Assembly: GCA_030431455.1 (NCBI GenBank)
Contig: JAUIJE010000005.1
Span: 451,460 to 515,459 of the forward strand
DNA: 64,000 nucleotides
Direction: 5' to 3'
Origin: a bacterium
GTDB taxonomy: Bacteria; Myxococcota; UBA727; JAUIJE01
Under the pieces are notes generated by a model, which ran no database searches, was not told where the DNA came from, and saw nothing but the letters and a program-made list of their open reading frames with translations. The position numbers and the translations under genes are program-made. This document shows, in pieces, positions 10,700 through 17,565 of the stretch (its first letter is position 1; each line of letters starts with the position of its first letter).

Positions 10700-12297
10700 G
10701 GGGTGTCCTCGTCGAAGCGGGTGGTCTTTGGCGCACAAACCGGCACCAAGCGTCCCTGGGCGCTGTACCGCCGCAACACCGCCAAGTCCCGCTGCAGCCG
10801 GAAGCTCACCTGGGACAGCCGCGCGGTCTCGTACACGTCCCAATGCTGCAGGAAGTCCTGAAATTCCAAGCGCCCCTGGCCGAACATCCCGCGGGCCTCG
10901 CGGATTTGTTGTTGGGCGAGCGTGACCCGCGTGTCCGACTGCACCCGCTGGGCCTCGTAGCGCGCGGCCTCGGCCTCCCACCGCGCCGCGTCGGCGAGCA
11001 AGGCGAGGCGCAGGCTCTGTTTTTCGCGGTCCACCCGGGTCCGGTCGGCGTAGAGCGCGGCGAGGTCATGGCGTTGCCGCTGCACAAACACCGGGAACTG
11101 CCAACGCACGCTCATTTGCGCATAGGCATCGACGTAGACCGCGCCCCCGCCCCCGGCGAGTTTGTTGTGGGACTGCACCCCTGAGCCCACCTCGGGCACG
11201 AGGAACACCTCGGGGGCGATGCTGCGCTTTTGGCGTTCGACCTCGACGTCGATCTGGGACGAGAGCGCGTCCAAGGCCGCCATCGCGGGGTGGGCGGCCA
11301 GCCAATCGTCGACAGGGGCCGGGGCGTCGGGGGACGAGGCCCCGGGGGCCGCGCGCACCTGCACGGTGTCGAGGGTGGCCTTTCGCGCGGCGGGATCGTC
11401 GAGCACCGCGAGCAGACCCTGGACCCGCTGGCGGCGCTGGATTTGGAAGTCACGGTACCGCTGCTGGGATTGTTCCCAATCGCTCTGGGCCGAGAGCCAA
11501 TCGAGGCGGGTGACCAACCGCCGGCCGTAGTCGCGCTGGGTCTGTTTGAGCACCTGCTCTTTGCGGGCGAGCAGGTCTTGCCAAATCTGGTCCATCTCCT
11601 CGAAGGCCTCGACCTCGAGAAACGTGCCCACCCCCGCCGCGCACCGGGTCACGGTGACGGCTTTTTTGCGCTGGTCGGCGGCGACAAACCCTTGCTCCGC
11701 CGACCGTTGCTCGAGGAGGTACAGCGCGCCAATGAGATTGCGCCAAAGCGGCAGCGCGTACTCGGCGCGCACCGCCCCCGCTTGCCCCTGGTTGAACGGG
11801 ATGGTGGGCGATGTGGTCAGCACCCCGTCCGCGTAGAGGCTGGTCCGGCCCCCGAGGGGGTCGTCGACGGTGAGGCCGGTGCCGGCGGGGGCGATGGCAC
11901 CTTCGTGAAAGGGCGTGACCGCGTTGCCGCCGAGGAGACGAAAACGATAGCCGGCGGGCACATCGCCGTTCCAGTCGACGCGGAACCGCGCGCCGGCCAC
12001 GCCTTGCTGGGCGCCGGCCCGCGCCACCTGTTGCTCGGCGGCGATGAGGTCGAGCTGCTGGGCCATGAAGCGTTGCACGAAGGTCTCGAGGTCGATGCGC
12101 AACGCGGGCGGCGCCGCCGGGGGGGCGGCGGGGGCCGCGTCGTCGGCGCCCCCTTCCGCGGGGGCGGGCGAGGCCGGGGCCGCGCCGTCGGCGGCCGGCG
12201 GGGGGCTTTCGGGGGGAGGAGCGTTGTCGGCGGGGGACGGCGGACTCGCCTCCTGCCCCACCAACAGGAACATCAAGGCCCAGGATGCGCGCAACAT
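10696..12297 (-). CDS. TolC-like outer-membrane efflux protein
   Basis: 533 residues. A signal peptide (MLRASWALMFLLVG) is followed by a disordered Pro/Ala/Glu-rich stretch to about residue 65. Then come two repeats of the outer-membrane efflux fold with long amphipathic helices (QQLDLIAAEQQVARAGAQ; DRTRVDREKQSLRLALLADAARWEAEAARYEAQR; REARGMFGQGRLEFQDFLQHWDVYETARLSQ). It would form the trimeric exit duct spanning the outer membrane and periplasm. Its TGA overlaps the RND start by four bases, so the two are translationally coupled and probably one machine. The upstream neighbour (Nudix gene) ends 42 bases before this start. Confidence 0.88.
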   Translation of the reverse strand: MLRASWALMFLLVGQEASPPSPADNAPPPESPPPAADGAAPASPAPAEGGADDAAPAAPPAAPPALRIDLETFVQRFMAQQLDLIAAEQQVARAGAQQGVAGARFRVDWNGDVPAGYRFRLLGGNAVTPFHEGAIAPAGTGLTVDDPLGGRTSLYADGVLTTSPTIPFNQGQAGAVRAEYALPLWRNLIGALYLLEQRSAEQGFVAADQRKKAVTVTRCAAGVGTFLEVEAFEEMDQIWQDLLARKEQVLKQTQRDYGRRLVTRLDWLSAQSDWEQSQQRYRDFQIQRRQRVQGLLAVLDDPAARKATLDTVQVRAAPGASSPDAPAPVDDWLAAHPAMAALDALSSQIDVEVERQKRSIAPEVFLVPEVGSGVQSHNKLAGGGGAVYVDAYAQMSVRWQFPVFVQRQRHDLAALYADRTRVDREKQSLRLALLADAARWEAEAARYEAQRVQSDTRVTLAQQQIREARGMFGQGRLEFQDFLQHWDVYETARLSQVSFRLQRDLAVLRRYSAQGRLVPVCAPKTTRFDEDTP

Positions 12298-12339
12298 GGG
12301 CGGTGGGTACCACGAGACCCGGCGCGCCCGGCTGAAAAA

Positions 12340-12909
12340 TCAGGACAAGCGCTGAATCTTCCTGACCGCCCGCCGCACGCTGTCATCGTCGGTCACGCGG
12401 GGGACGTCGCCGAACGGGACCCACGCCACGGGAAGGTGCTCGGGCGGCGACTCGACAACCGCGTCGTCGGCCGCGAACAAAAACCGCACGTCGAAATGTT
12501 GGTGCGCGGGCTCGCCCTTTTCCGGCCGCGCGGGAATCGCGTGCACGTCGACGTCGAAGGGCATGGGATCGAGCACCGACAGCTCGGTGTAGCCGGTCTC
12601 TTCGTACACCTCCCGCAAGGCGGCTTTGCACAGATCGGTCTCGCCGGGCTCGATGTGCCCCCCCGGCTGCAGCCACATCGAGAGCACGGGGTGTTCGATC
12701 AGGAGCAACCGCGACCGGTCCGCGTCGACGACAAACGCGCTCGCGGTGATGTGGCCGGGGGCGAAGGTCGTGCGCCGCAACGCCTCGTGCCCCCAGCGCT
12801 CGAGCAACTGGGCAAAGGCGGCCACGTAACCGCGCTCGACCTCGTCGGCGGGGGGCGCGTCGGTGAGCGCGGGCATCAGGTCGTCGAGCGCGAACGTGTA
12901 GCGGGGCAT
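12340..12909 (-). CDS. Nudix hydrolase
   Basis: 189 residues from ATG 12909 (MPRYTFALDDLMPAL). The Nudix box reads GGHIEPGETDLCKAALREVYEETG, retaining REVYEETG for metal binding, with one extra residue between the first Glu and RE compared with the textbook spacing. TSAFVVDADRSRLLLIEHPVLSMWLQPGGH is the standard strand before the box. The family cleaves nucleoside diphosphates linked to another moiety; substrate unknown. It starts 7 bases after the stop of the 218-residue gene upstream, suggesting an operon. Confidence 0.88.
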   Translation of the reverse strand: MPRYTFALDDLMPALTDAPPADEVERGYVAAFAQLLERWGHEALRRTTFAPGHITASAFVVDADRSRLLLIEHPVLSMWLQPGGHIEPGETDLCKAALREVYEETGYTELSVLDPMPFDVDVHAIPARPEKGEPAHQHFDVRFLFAADDAVVESPPEHLPVAWVPFGDVPRVTDDDSVRRAVRKIQRLS

Positions 12910-12916
12910 GTCCCGC

Positions 12917-13573
12917 TCATAGCGCGGATTCGGTCCCCGCCAACACCCGGGCGAACACCGCCTGGCCCCGGGGCCGGGCATCGAGCAGGTCGAGCCCCTG
13001 CTCGAGCACCGTGTCCATCCACCACTCGGGGTCGTGGGCCCGGCGGAACCGCGCCGCGGGCTCGGGCCCGGCGTCGCGCACCGCCTGGCGCACCTGGGTC
13101 AGCGTCGGCAACCGGTTGTAGGCGGCCACCTGCGCCACCAGGGCGTCGGCGCTGAACCGCAGCCGCCGCCACCACGCCCCCGCCGGGGCCTGTTGCCGCA
13201 TCAACCGCTGGGCCCCGCCCAGGCGCGCGTCCCAGAACAGCTCGGCGTCGGGCCGGCACCGGGCGATGGCGTCGAGGGAGAGCGCGCCTTCTTCGGCCCC
13301 GACCACGAGGTCGGCGCCCGCGCGGTGGGCGACCGGCACCGGCCGCGCCGGGTCCAGCGAGAGCGCGATGGCCAACCGGTCACCCCCCTCGCGCAGGATC
13401 ATCCACACCACGTCGGCGGTGGAGCGCAGGCCGGCCAATGGGCTGAGCTGTCCGTCGACGCGGCACTCGCCCCGCGCCACCAGCGCGCTCAAGCCCGCGA
13501 ACACCCCGGACGAGGCGACAAGGTCACAGGACAGCTGCACGGTCAGGTGCGGGCACGGCTCGTTGGGGTCCAT
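12917..13573 (-). CDS. Uncharacterised cytoplasmic protein
   Basis: 218 residues from ATG 13573, preceded by GGAGGTGTTC. No signal peptide or membrane segment. The N-terminal part reads as beta-rich (HLTVQLSCDLVASSG, GECRVDGQLSPLAGL), the middle as alternating strands and helices, and the end as helices with conserved-looking Trp residues (GAWWRRLRF, DPEWWMDTVLEQGLDLLDARP). No family is recognised. It lies 7 bases upstream of the Nudix hydrolase and is likely co-transcribed with it. Confidence 0.7.
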   Translation of the reverse strand: MDPNEPCPHLTVQLSCDLVASSGVFAGLSALVARGECRVDGQLSPLAGLRSTADVVWMILREGGDRLAIALSLDPARPVPVAHRAGADLVVGAEEGALSLDAIARCRPDAELFWDARLGGAQRLMRQQAPAGAWWRRLRFSADALVAQVAAYNRLPTLTQVRQAVRDAGPEPAARFRRAHDPEWWMDTVLEQGLDLLDARPRGQAVFARVLAGTESAL

Positions 13574-13717
13574 GAACACCTCCCGGGCCCATCCTGCGCG
13601 AGCGCGGATCCGCCGGCAAGAGGTGCAGGCACATTGTCATGACCTTGTTGCATGCGGCGCGCGACCGACATCGGCTTGTCACCGTGGTGTGACCTGCGCG
13701 GGTTTTGACCCCCTGCG

Positions 13718-14248
13718 TCAGGCGCGCAGCGCGCGCAGCGACAGCGCCGGCAAGAGCCCCAGGGCGGCCCCGAACAAAAGCCCCAGCGAACCGCCCAGCG
13801 TCATGGTCAGGCAGCCCAAGGGGGCGAGCAGCGCGGCCAAGCCGAGCGTCACGGCCAGGCCCGCCGGGGTGCGGCTGGTCCAGCCCGCGAGCGCGCCGAA
13901 CAGCAGGCCCCCGCTGAGGGTGACGGAAAAACACAGGGCGCTGCACGACGCGAGGCCCCACACCGCACGGGCCGCGGGCGCGAGCCCACTGGCCAAGACC
14001 GGCACCGCCCCGAGCAGAAGCCCGGGCCACAGCCCGGCGTCGAGGGGGCGGCCGCGCCACCGCGCGTACACCGCCAAGGCGGCGGCTGCGGTGCCGCACG
14101 CCACAGAAAGCGCCCAGGGCGCGGCCCGCCACAGGGCCATCGCCGCGATCGCCGCGGGCACCGCCGCCACCGGCCACGCGCGGTGCAGGCGCCCGCGCTC
14201 GTAGGCCCGCGAAACCGCCCCAAACAACTCTTCGCTCGACGAGGGCAC
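13718..14248 (-). CDS. Small polytopic membrane protein, possible partner of the sigma factor
   Basis: 176 residues from GTG 14248, with AAAGGAG inside the 3' end of the sigma-factor gene 7 bases upstream; the coding regions abut with an overlap around the sigma stop. After a short polar N-terminus (SSSEELFGAVSRAYERGRLHRAW) come about five Gly/Ala/Leu-rich transmembrane segments. The arrangement, directly after and translationally tied to an ECF-like sigma gene, is that of an anti-sigma factor or a sigma-regulated membrane protein. No zinc-binding anti-sigma motif is present, so the role is inferred from position only. Confidence 0.65.
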   Translation of the reverse strand: MPSSSEELFGAVSRAYERGRLHRAWPVAAVPAAIAAMALWRAAPWALSVACGTAAAALAVYARWRGRPLDAGLWPGLLLGAVPVLASGLAPAARAVWGLASCSALCFSVTLSGGLLFGALAGWTSRTPAGLAVTLGLAALLAPLGCLTMTLGGSLGLLFGAALGLLPALSLRALRA

Positions 14249-14250
14249 GG

Positions 14251-14778
14251 TCACACTCCTTTCCACAGCAGAAGCCCGAGGGCGCCCCGCAACCGGCGGA
14301 GCGCGCGTTGCTTGCGCTTGCGCTCGGCCCCGGTCAGCGCGCCGTCCTCGAGGGTGCGCCGCAGCGCGTCCCGGTCGGCGGCGGACAAGCCGTCGATCGC
14401 GGCCAAGGCCTTGTCGCGCCGCTCCCGGTCAAGGAGCGCGACGAGGGGGCCCGGTTGCTCGCAGGCCACCGCCTCGTCGTCGGGGGCCCCGGCCGCCCGG
14501 GCCTGTTCGCGTTGGGCCCGGCGGGCCACGGTCCGGCACTGCCACGCGGTCACGGTCAGCGCCCAGGCGAGCACCCGGCCGCGGTCGCGATCGTACTCGT
14601 GGGTCCGTTCAAAAATGCGCACCAGGGCCATCTGGGCCGCGTCCTCGGCCGCGGGGCCGGGCAACAGCGACCGGGCGAACCGGTGCACCGGCCCGGCCAG
14701 CGCGTCGAACACCGGGCGCAGGCTCGCGCGGTCGCCCTCTTGGAGGGCGACCATCAGGTCCTCGAGGGTCCTGTTCAC
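14251..14778 (-). CDS. ECF-like RNA polymerase sigma factor with a short region 4
   Basis: 175 residues from GTG 14778, whose first bases overlap the stop of the small upstream gene (GTGA); an in-frame ATG at 14754 is the alternative. Region 2 is clear: LRPVFDALAGPVHRFARSLL, AAEDAAQMALVRIFERTHEYDRDRGRVLAWALTVTAW, ending in basic TVARRAQREQARA. The C-terminal part (GLSAADRDALRRTLEDGALTGAERKRKQRALRRLRGAL) sits where region 4 should be but lacks the usual helix-turn-helix stretch with GTVKSR, so -35 recognition may be altered. It would direct transcription of a small regulon in response to a signal, probably sensed by its membrane neighbour. Confidence 0.8.
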   Translation of the reverse strand: MNRTLEDLMVALQEGDRASLRPVFDALAGPVHRFARSLLPGPAAEDAAQMALVRIFERTHEYDRDRGRVLAWALTVTAWQCRTVARRAQREQARAAGAPDDEAVACEQPGPLVALLDRERRDKALAAIDGLSAADRDALRRTLEDGALTGAERKRKQRALRRLRGALGLLLWKGV

Positions 14779-14912
14779 CCAAGCAGGTTGGCGAGGGGGC
14801 AATCGTCGTCGCAGGCGCAGTCGCTGGCCACGGCGTTGTAGCCAGCGTGGGCCAAGGCCGCGGTGGGCAGCGCCAACGCGCCGACGATCAAGAACAGACG
14901 AAACTTTTTCAC
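14775..14912 (-). CDS. Small exported Cys/Asp-rich protein, first gene of the sigma operon
   Basis: 45 residues, from GTG 14912 with GGAGGA just upstream (14916-14921). The N-terminus KKFRLFLIVGALALPTAALA is a textbook Sec signal peptide, probably cut after ALA. The mature part is only about 24 residues and contains SDCACDDDCPLANLLG, three Cys and four Asp. Its stop overlaps the GTG start of the sigma gene by four bases. The mature peptide could bind a metal or form disulfides. No family recognised. The precise signal peptide and coupling make it unlikely to be a chance frame. Confidence 0.7.
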   Translation of the reverse strand: MKKFRLFLIVGALALPTAALAHAGYNAVASDCACDDDCPLANLLG

Positions 14913-15034
14913 GGGTCCTCCATGTTGGGGGTTCTGCTTGGTCTAGGCGCGGGCCGGCCAAACGTGACCGCGATCCACGGCCGCCCCGGGCTCGGCCCGC
15001 CCCCGGGGCCACCAACCACTGGTAGGGTGCGTTT

Positions 15035-15487
15035 ATGCCCGTGCTGTTGCTCGCCTTGCTCGCCGGTCCCGCGCACGCGCCGGCCGCCGCCGACGCCGCG
15101 CCGGTGCATACACATTCTGACCACGACGGCCAGCTCCACCCCCGCGTGCCCGCGCTCGGGCCCGGCGCGCTCTTTGACCTGGCCGTGCTCGGGGCGGGGG
15201 TGTTCGTCGAGGTCATCGAGGACGACCCGGTGACGTTCGGCCTGTTCACCGCGGGCGGGACCGTGCTCGGCCTGCTCGCCCTCGGCGTGGGGTGCGCGGC
15301 GCTCGGCGGCGGCGTCGCCTATGCCCTGTTGGCCACGGGCACGCTCACCGGCTGGCCGCTGCTTTTGGTCGTGGCCGGGCCCGCCCTCGTCGGGGCCGGC
15401 CTCGGGTTGGGGCTCGGCCTGGTGGTGGGCGGTGGCCTCGGGTTCTGGGCCAGCGTCGACGAAGGCGAGCTCAGCCTCTCGTTCTAG
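15035..15487 (+). CDS. Small exported glycine-rich membrane protein
   Basis: 150 residues. A signal-like N-terminus (MPVLLLALLAGPAHAPAAADA) is followed by a short His-rich segment (VHTHSDHDGQLH) and then two or three Gly/Leu/Ala-rich transmembrane helices (TVLGLLALGVGCAALGGGVAYALL; PLLLVVAGPALVGAGLGLGLGL). It ends in a short acidic tail. No family recognised. It is divergent from the small Cys/Asp peptide gene across 122 bases, so both may be controlled from the same intergenic region. The His-rich stretch near the membrane might bind metal (inference). Confidence 0.55.
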   Translation: MPVLLLALLAGPAHAPAAADAAPVHTHSDHDGQLHPRVPALGPGALFDLAVLGAGVFVEVIEDDPVTFGLFTAGGTVLGLLALGVGCAALGGGVAYALLATGTLTGWPLLLVVAGPALVGAGLGLGLGLVVGGGLGFWASVDEGELSLSF

Positions 15488-15497
15488 CGGGGGCGGC

Positions 15498-16409
15498 TCA
15501 GCCGCCGGACGGCGCCTCGACGTCGAGGTGGGCGTGGGCCGCGACCGCGATCTCCAGACACCCCGTGGGCAACTGGGCCGCGCCGATGTTCTGCCGCAGG
15601 GCGTACCCCCCTTCGAACCCGGTGGCGACGCGGAGCGGATCGATGATGCTCTCCGGCGCGTAGATGGACGTCACGTCGTCGCCGACGATGCACTGTGACC
15701 AACCGATGCCCGCGTGGTGGTTCGGCTGCAGGTACAGGTAGACCGAGGCCCCGTCCCCCGCGGCGGGAATCTCGAACGTGCACGGCCCGCTGGGGTCGTT
15801 CCAGTACGGGTCCTCGACGGGGAGCGCGCCGCCCCAGAGGGTGGGCATCGCCCCCGTGAACGTCACCTGCCCCACCCCCGGGACGTGGGCCACGATGTCG
15901 TAGGTCTCGGCCTGCTCGACATCGCCGTAGAGCTGCCCGTTGGTGCCGTCGGCGGCGTACGATTGCGGCCCGGACCCGCTGTCGATGTCGACCACAATGT
16001 CAGTGCGGGCGAGCACGTGGGCCTGGCAGGTACCATCAAAGGCGCAGCCTTCGCCATCGGGGCATCCCCCCGGGCACAGGCCGTCGGGGTAGTGGTGTGT
16101 GCAGGGCTCAACCTCGACGGAGGCCGGCCCCCAGAACAAAGGCGTGTCCTCGAACAGCCGGCCGTTGAGGACCCGAGCGCCGGTGGCCTGCTGCTCCACC
16201 CGGATCCAACCGATGCGGTCCTCGGGCGGGCAATACGTGCCCGGCGTCGCCGCGATCACGTCGCCGTCACCATCACCATCACCATCACCGTCGCCATCAC
16301 CATCACCGTCGCCGTCACCGTCACCCGTGGCGCCCGGACAGCCGCCGACCGCCACCGACGACACGCCCAGCCACAGCCACAGCCACCCGCCGCACATCTT
16401 GCGCATCAT
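15498..16409 (-). CDS. Lipoprotein with Gly-Asp stalk (paralogue A)
   Basis: 303 residues from ATG 16409 (GGAGGA upstream). The signal ends in a lipobox-like VAVGGC, followed by PGAT and eleven Gly-Asp dipeptides, then VIAATPG. The globular part has many Cys (PGTYCPP; EPCTHHYPDGLCPGGCPDGEGCAFDGTCQAH) and a beta-rich C-terminal domain with YLYLQPNHHAGIGWSQCIVGDDVTSIYAPESIIDPLRV. It is about 60% identical by eye to the next gene upstream, so the two are tandem duplicates. Probably a surface or periplasmic lipoprotein; the repeat would act as a flexible, negatively charged and possibly Ca-binding stalk. Family not recognised. Confidence 0.8.
   Translation of the reverse strand: MMRKMCGGWLWLWLGVSSVAVGGCPGATGDGDGDGDGDGDGDGDGDGDGDVIAATPGTYCPPEDRIGWIRVEQQATGARVLNGRLFEDTPLFWGPASVEVEPCTHHYPDGLCPGGCPDGEGCAFDGTCQAHVLARTDIVVDIDSGSGPQSYAADGTNGQLYGDVEQAETYDIVAHVPGVGQVTFTGAMPTLWGGALPVEDPYWNDPSGPCTFEIPAAGDGASVYLYLQPNHHAGIGWSQCIVGDDVTSIYAPESIIDPLRVATGFEGGYALRQNIGAAQLPTGCLEIAVAAHAHLDVEAPSGG
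16260..16325 (-). repeat. Hexanucleotide repeat encoding (Gly-Asp)11
   Basis: Eleven consecutive 6-base units, each a Gly codon then an Asp codon, with third-base variation (GGC/GGT, GAC/GAT). In-frame gain or loss of units would change stalk length without a frameshift. Confidence 0.9.
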
Positions 16410-16531
16410 CCCGTCCTCCCTCGACGACAGCTTGCCCGGCCTCGAGACACCGCGCACGGATTTGTCGCGCCCATCGATCCCTCCGGCCGCCCGCGATTCG
16501 GCCACGAACGGGGCACCCGGGGACACCGGCG

Positions 16532-17503
16532 TCAGTTCGCGGGCTGCACGTCGATCAGGGTGTGCACGCCCACCGCCAACTCCAAACAGCCCTGGGGCAG
16601 CTGGGCCGCGCCCACCACCTGGCGCAGGGCATAGCCGCCCTCGTACCCGGTGACCAAACGCAGCGGGTCCATGATGCTCGCGGGCGCGAACACGCTGGTG
16701 GTCTCGTCGTCGACGATGCACTGGGACCAGCCGATGCCCGCGTGGTGGTTGGGCTGGAGGTACAAGTACGTCGAGGACCCATCGCCCGCGGCGTCGAACG
16801 CGAAGGTGCAATCACCGGTGAACGCGTTGTACCCCTCGTCGAGCGCGACCACGGGATTGGCCCAGGGGGTCGGCATCGCCCCGGTGAAGGTGACCTCGCC
16901 CACCCCCGGCACGTGCACCACGATGTCGAAGCTGTCCGCGTCGTCGACGGTGCCGTACAGCTGGCCGTTCAGGGCATCGGCCTCGAACGTCTGCGGCCCC
17001 GCCCCCCCGTCGACCTCCACGGTGATGTCGGTCCGGCCGGTCACGTACGGTTGGCAGGTCCCGTCGTAGGCACACCCCTCCCCGTCGTCACAGCCACCCG
17101 GGCACAACCCGGTCGGATGGTGGTGCGTGCAAGGGTCGACCTCGATCGCGGCCGGCCCCCACGGCAAAGGCACGCCCCCGTAGACCCGCCCGTCGAGCGA
17201 AAGCCCCCCGAAGCGCTGCTCCACCGCCACCCGCCCGATGCGTTCGCCCACGGGGCAATACATCCCCGGGGTCGCGGCGATCACGTCGCCGTCGCCGTCT
17301 CCGTCGCCGTCTCCATCTCCATCCCCGTCGCCGTCTCCATCCCCGTCACCGTCGCCGTCTCCATCTCCGTCGCCGTCTCCATCTCCGTCGCCGTCTCCAT
17401 CTCCATCACCGTCCCCATCCCCGGCCTGGCCCGGGCACCCGGCGATCAACCCCGGCCCGGCCAACCACAATGCCGCCACCAGCGGCCACGTCCCTCTCTG
17501 CAT
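16532..17503 (-). CDS. Lipoprotein with Gly-Asp stalk (paralogue B)
   Basis: 323 residues from ATG 17503 (GGAGGA upstream). Signal with lipobox-like LIAGC, then PGQA and twenty-three Gly-Asp dipeptides, then VIAATPG. The globular domain matches paralogue A in order and motifs: EVDPCTHHHPTGLCPGGCDDGEGCAYDGTCQPY, DIVVHVPGVGEVTFTGAMPTPW, YLYLQPNHHAGIGWSQCIVDDETTSVFAPASIMDPLRL. It lies upstream of paralogue A on the same strand with 122 bases between, where each copy has its own ribosome binding site. The stalk is twice as long as in A. Function unknown; an outer-surface lipoprotein is likely. Confidence 0.8.
   Translation of the reverse strand: MQRGTWPLVAALWLAGPGLIAGCPGQAGDGDGDGDGDGDGDGDGDGDGDGDGDGDGDGDGDGDGDGDGDGDGDVIAATPGMYCPVGERIGRVAVEQRFGGLSLDGRVYGGVPLPWGPAAIEVDPCTHHHPTGLCPGGCDDGEGCAYDGTCQPYVTGRTDITVEVDGGAGPQTFEADALNGQLYGTVDDADSFDIVVHVPGVGEVTFTGAMPTPWANPVVALDEGYNAFTGDCTFAFDAAGDGSSTYLYLQPNHHAGIGWSQCIVDDETTSVFAPASIMDPLRLVTGYEGGYALRQVVGAAQLPQGCLELAVGVHTLIDVQPAN
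17285..17422 (-). repeat. Hexanucleotide repeat encoding (Gly-Asp)23
   Basis: Twenty-three uninterrupted Gly-Asp codon pairs (138 bases). Higher-order units are visible at DNA level, for example repeated blocks of CCGTCGCCGTCTCCATCT on the plus strand, indicating growth by block duplication. Confidence 0.92.
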
Positions 17504-17565
17504 GCGTCCTCCCACGTCCCGAGTGTGCCAAACGCCCGAACCGCTGCACGGCTTTTGCCAGCCGA

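Noticed and set aside
16260-17422. Short tandem repeats resembling a CRISPR array
   Set aside because: They are uninterrupted in-frame Gly-Asp codons in two protein genes, with no spacers.
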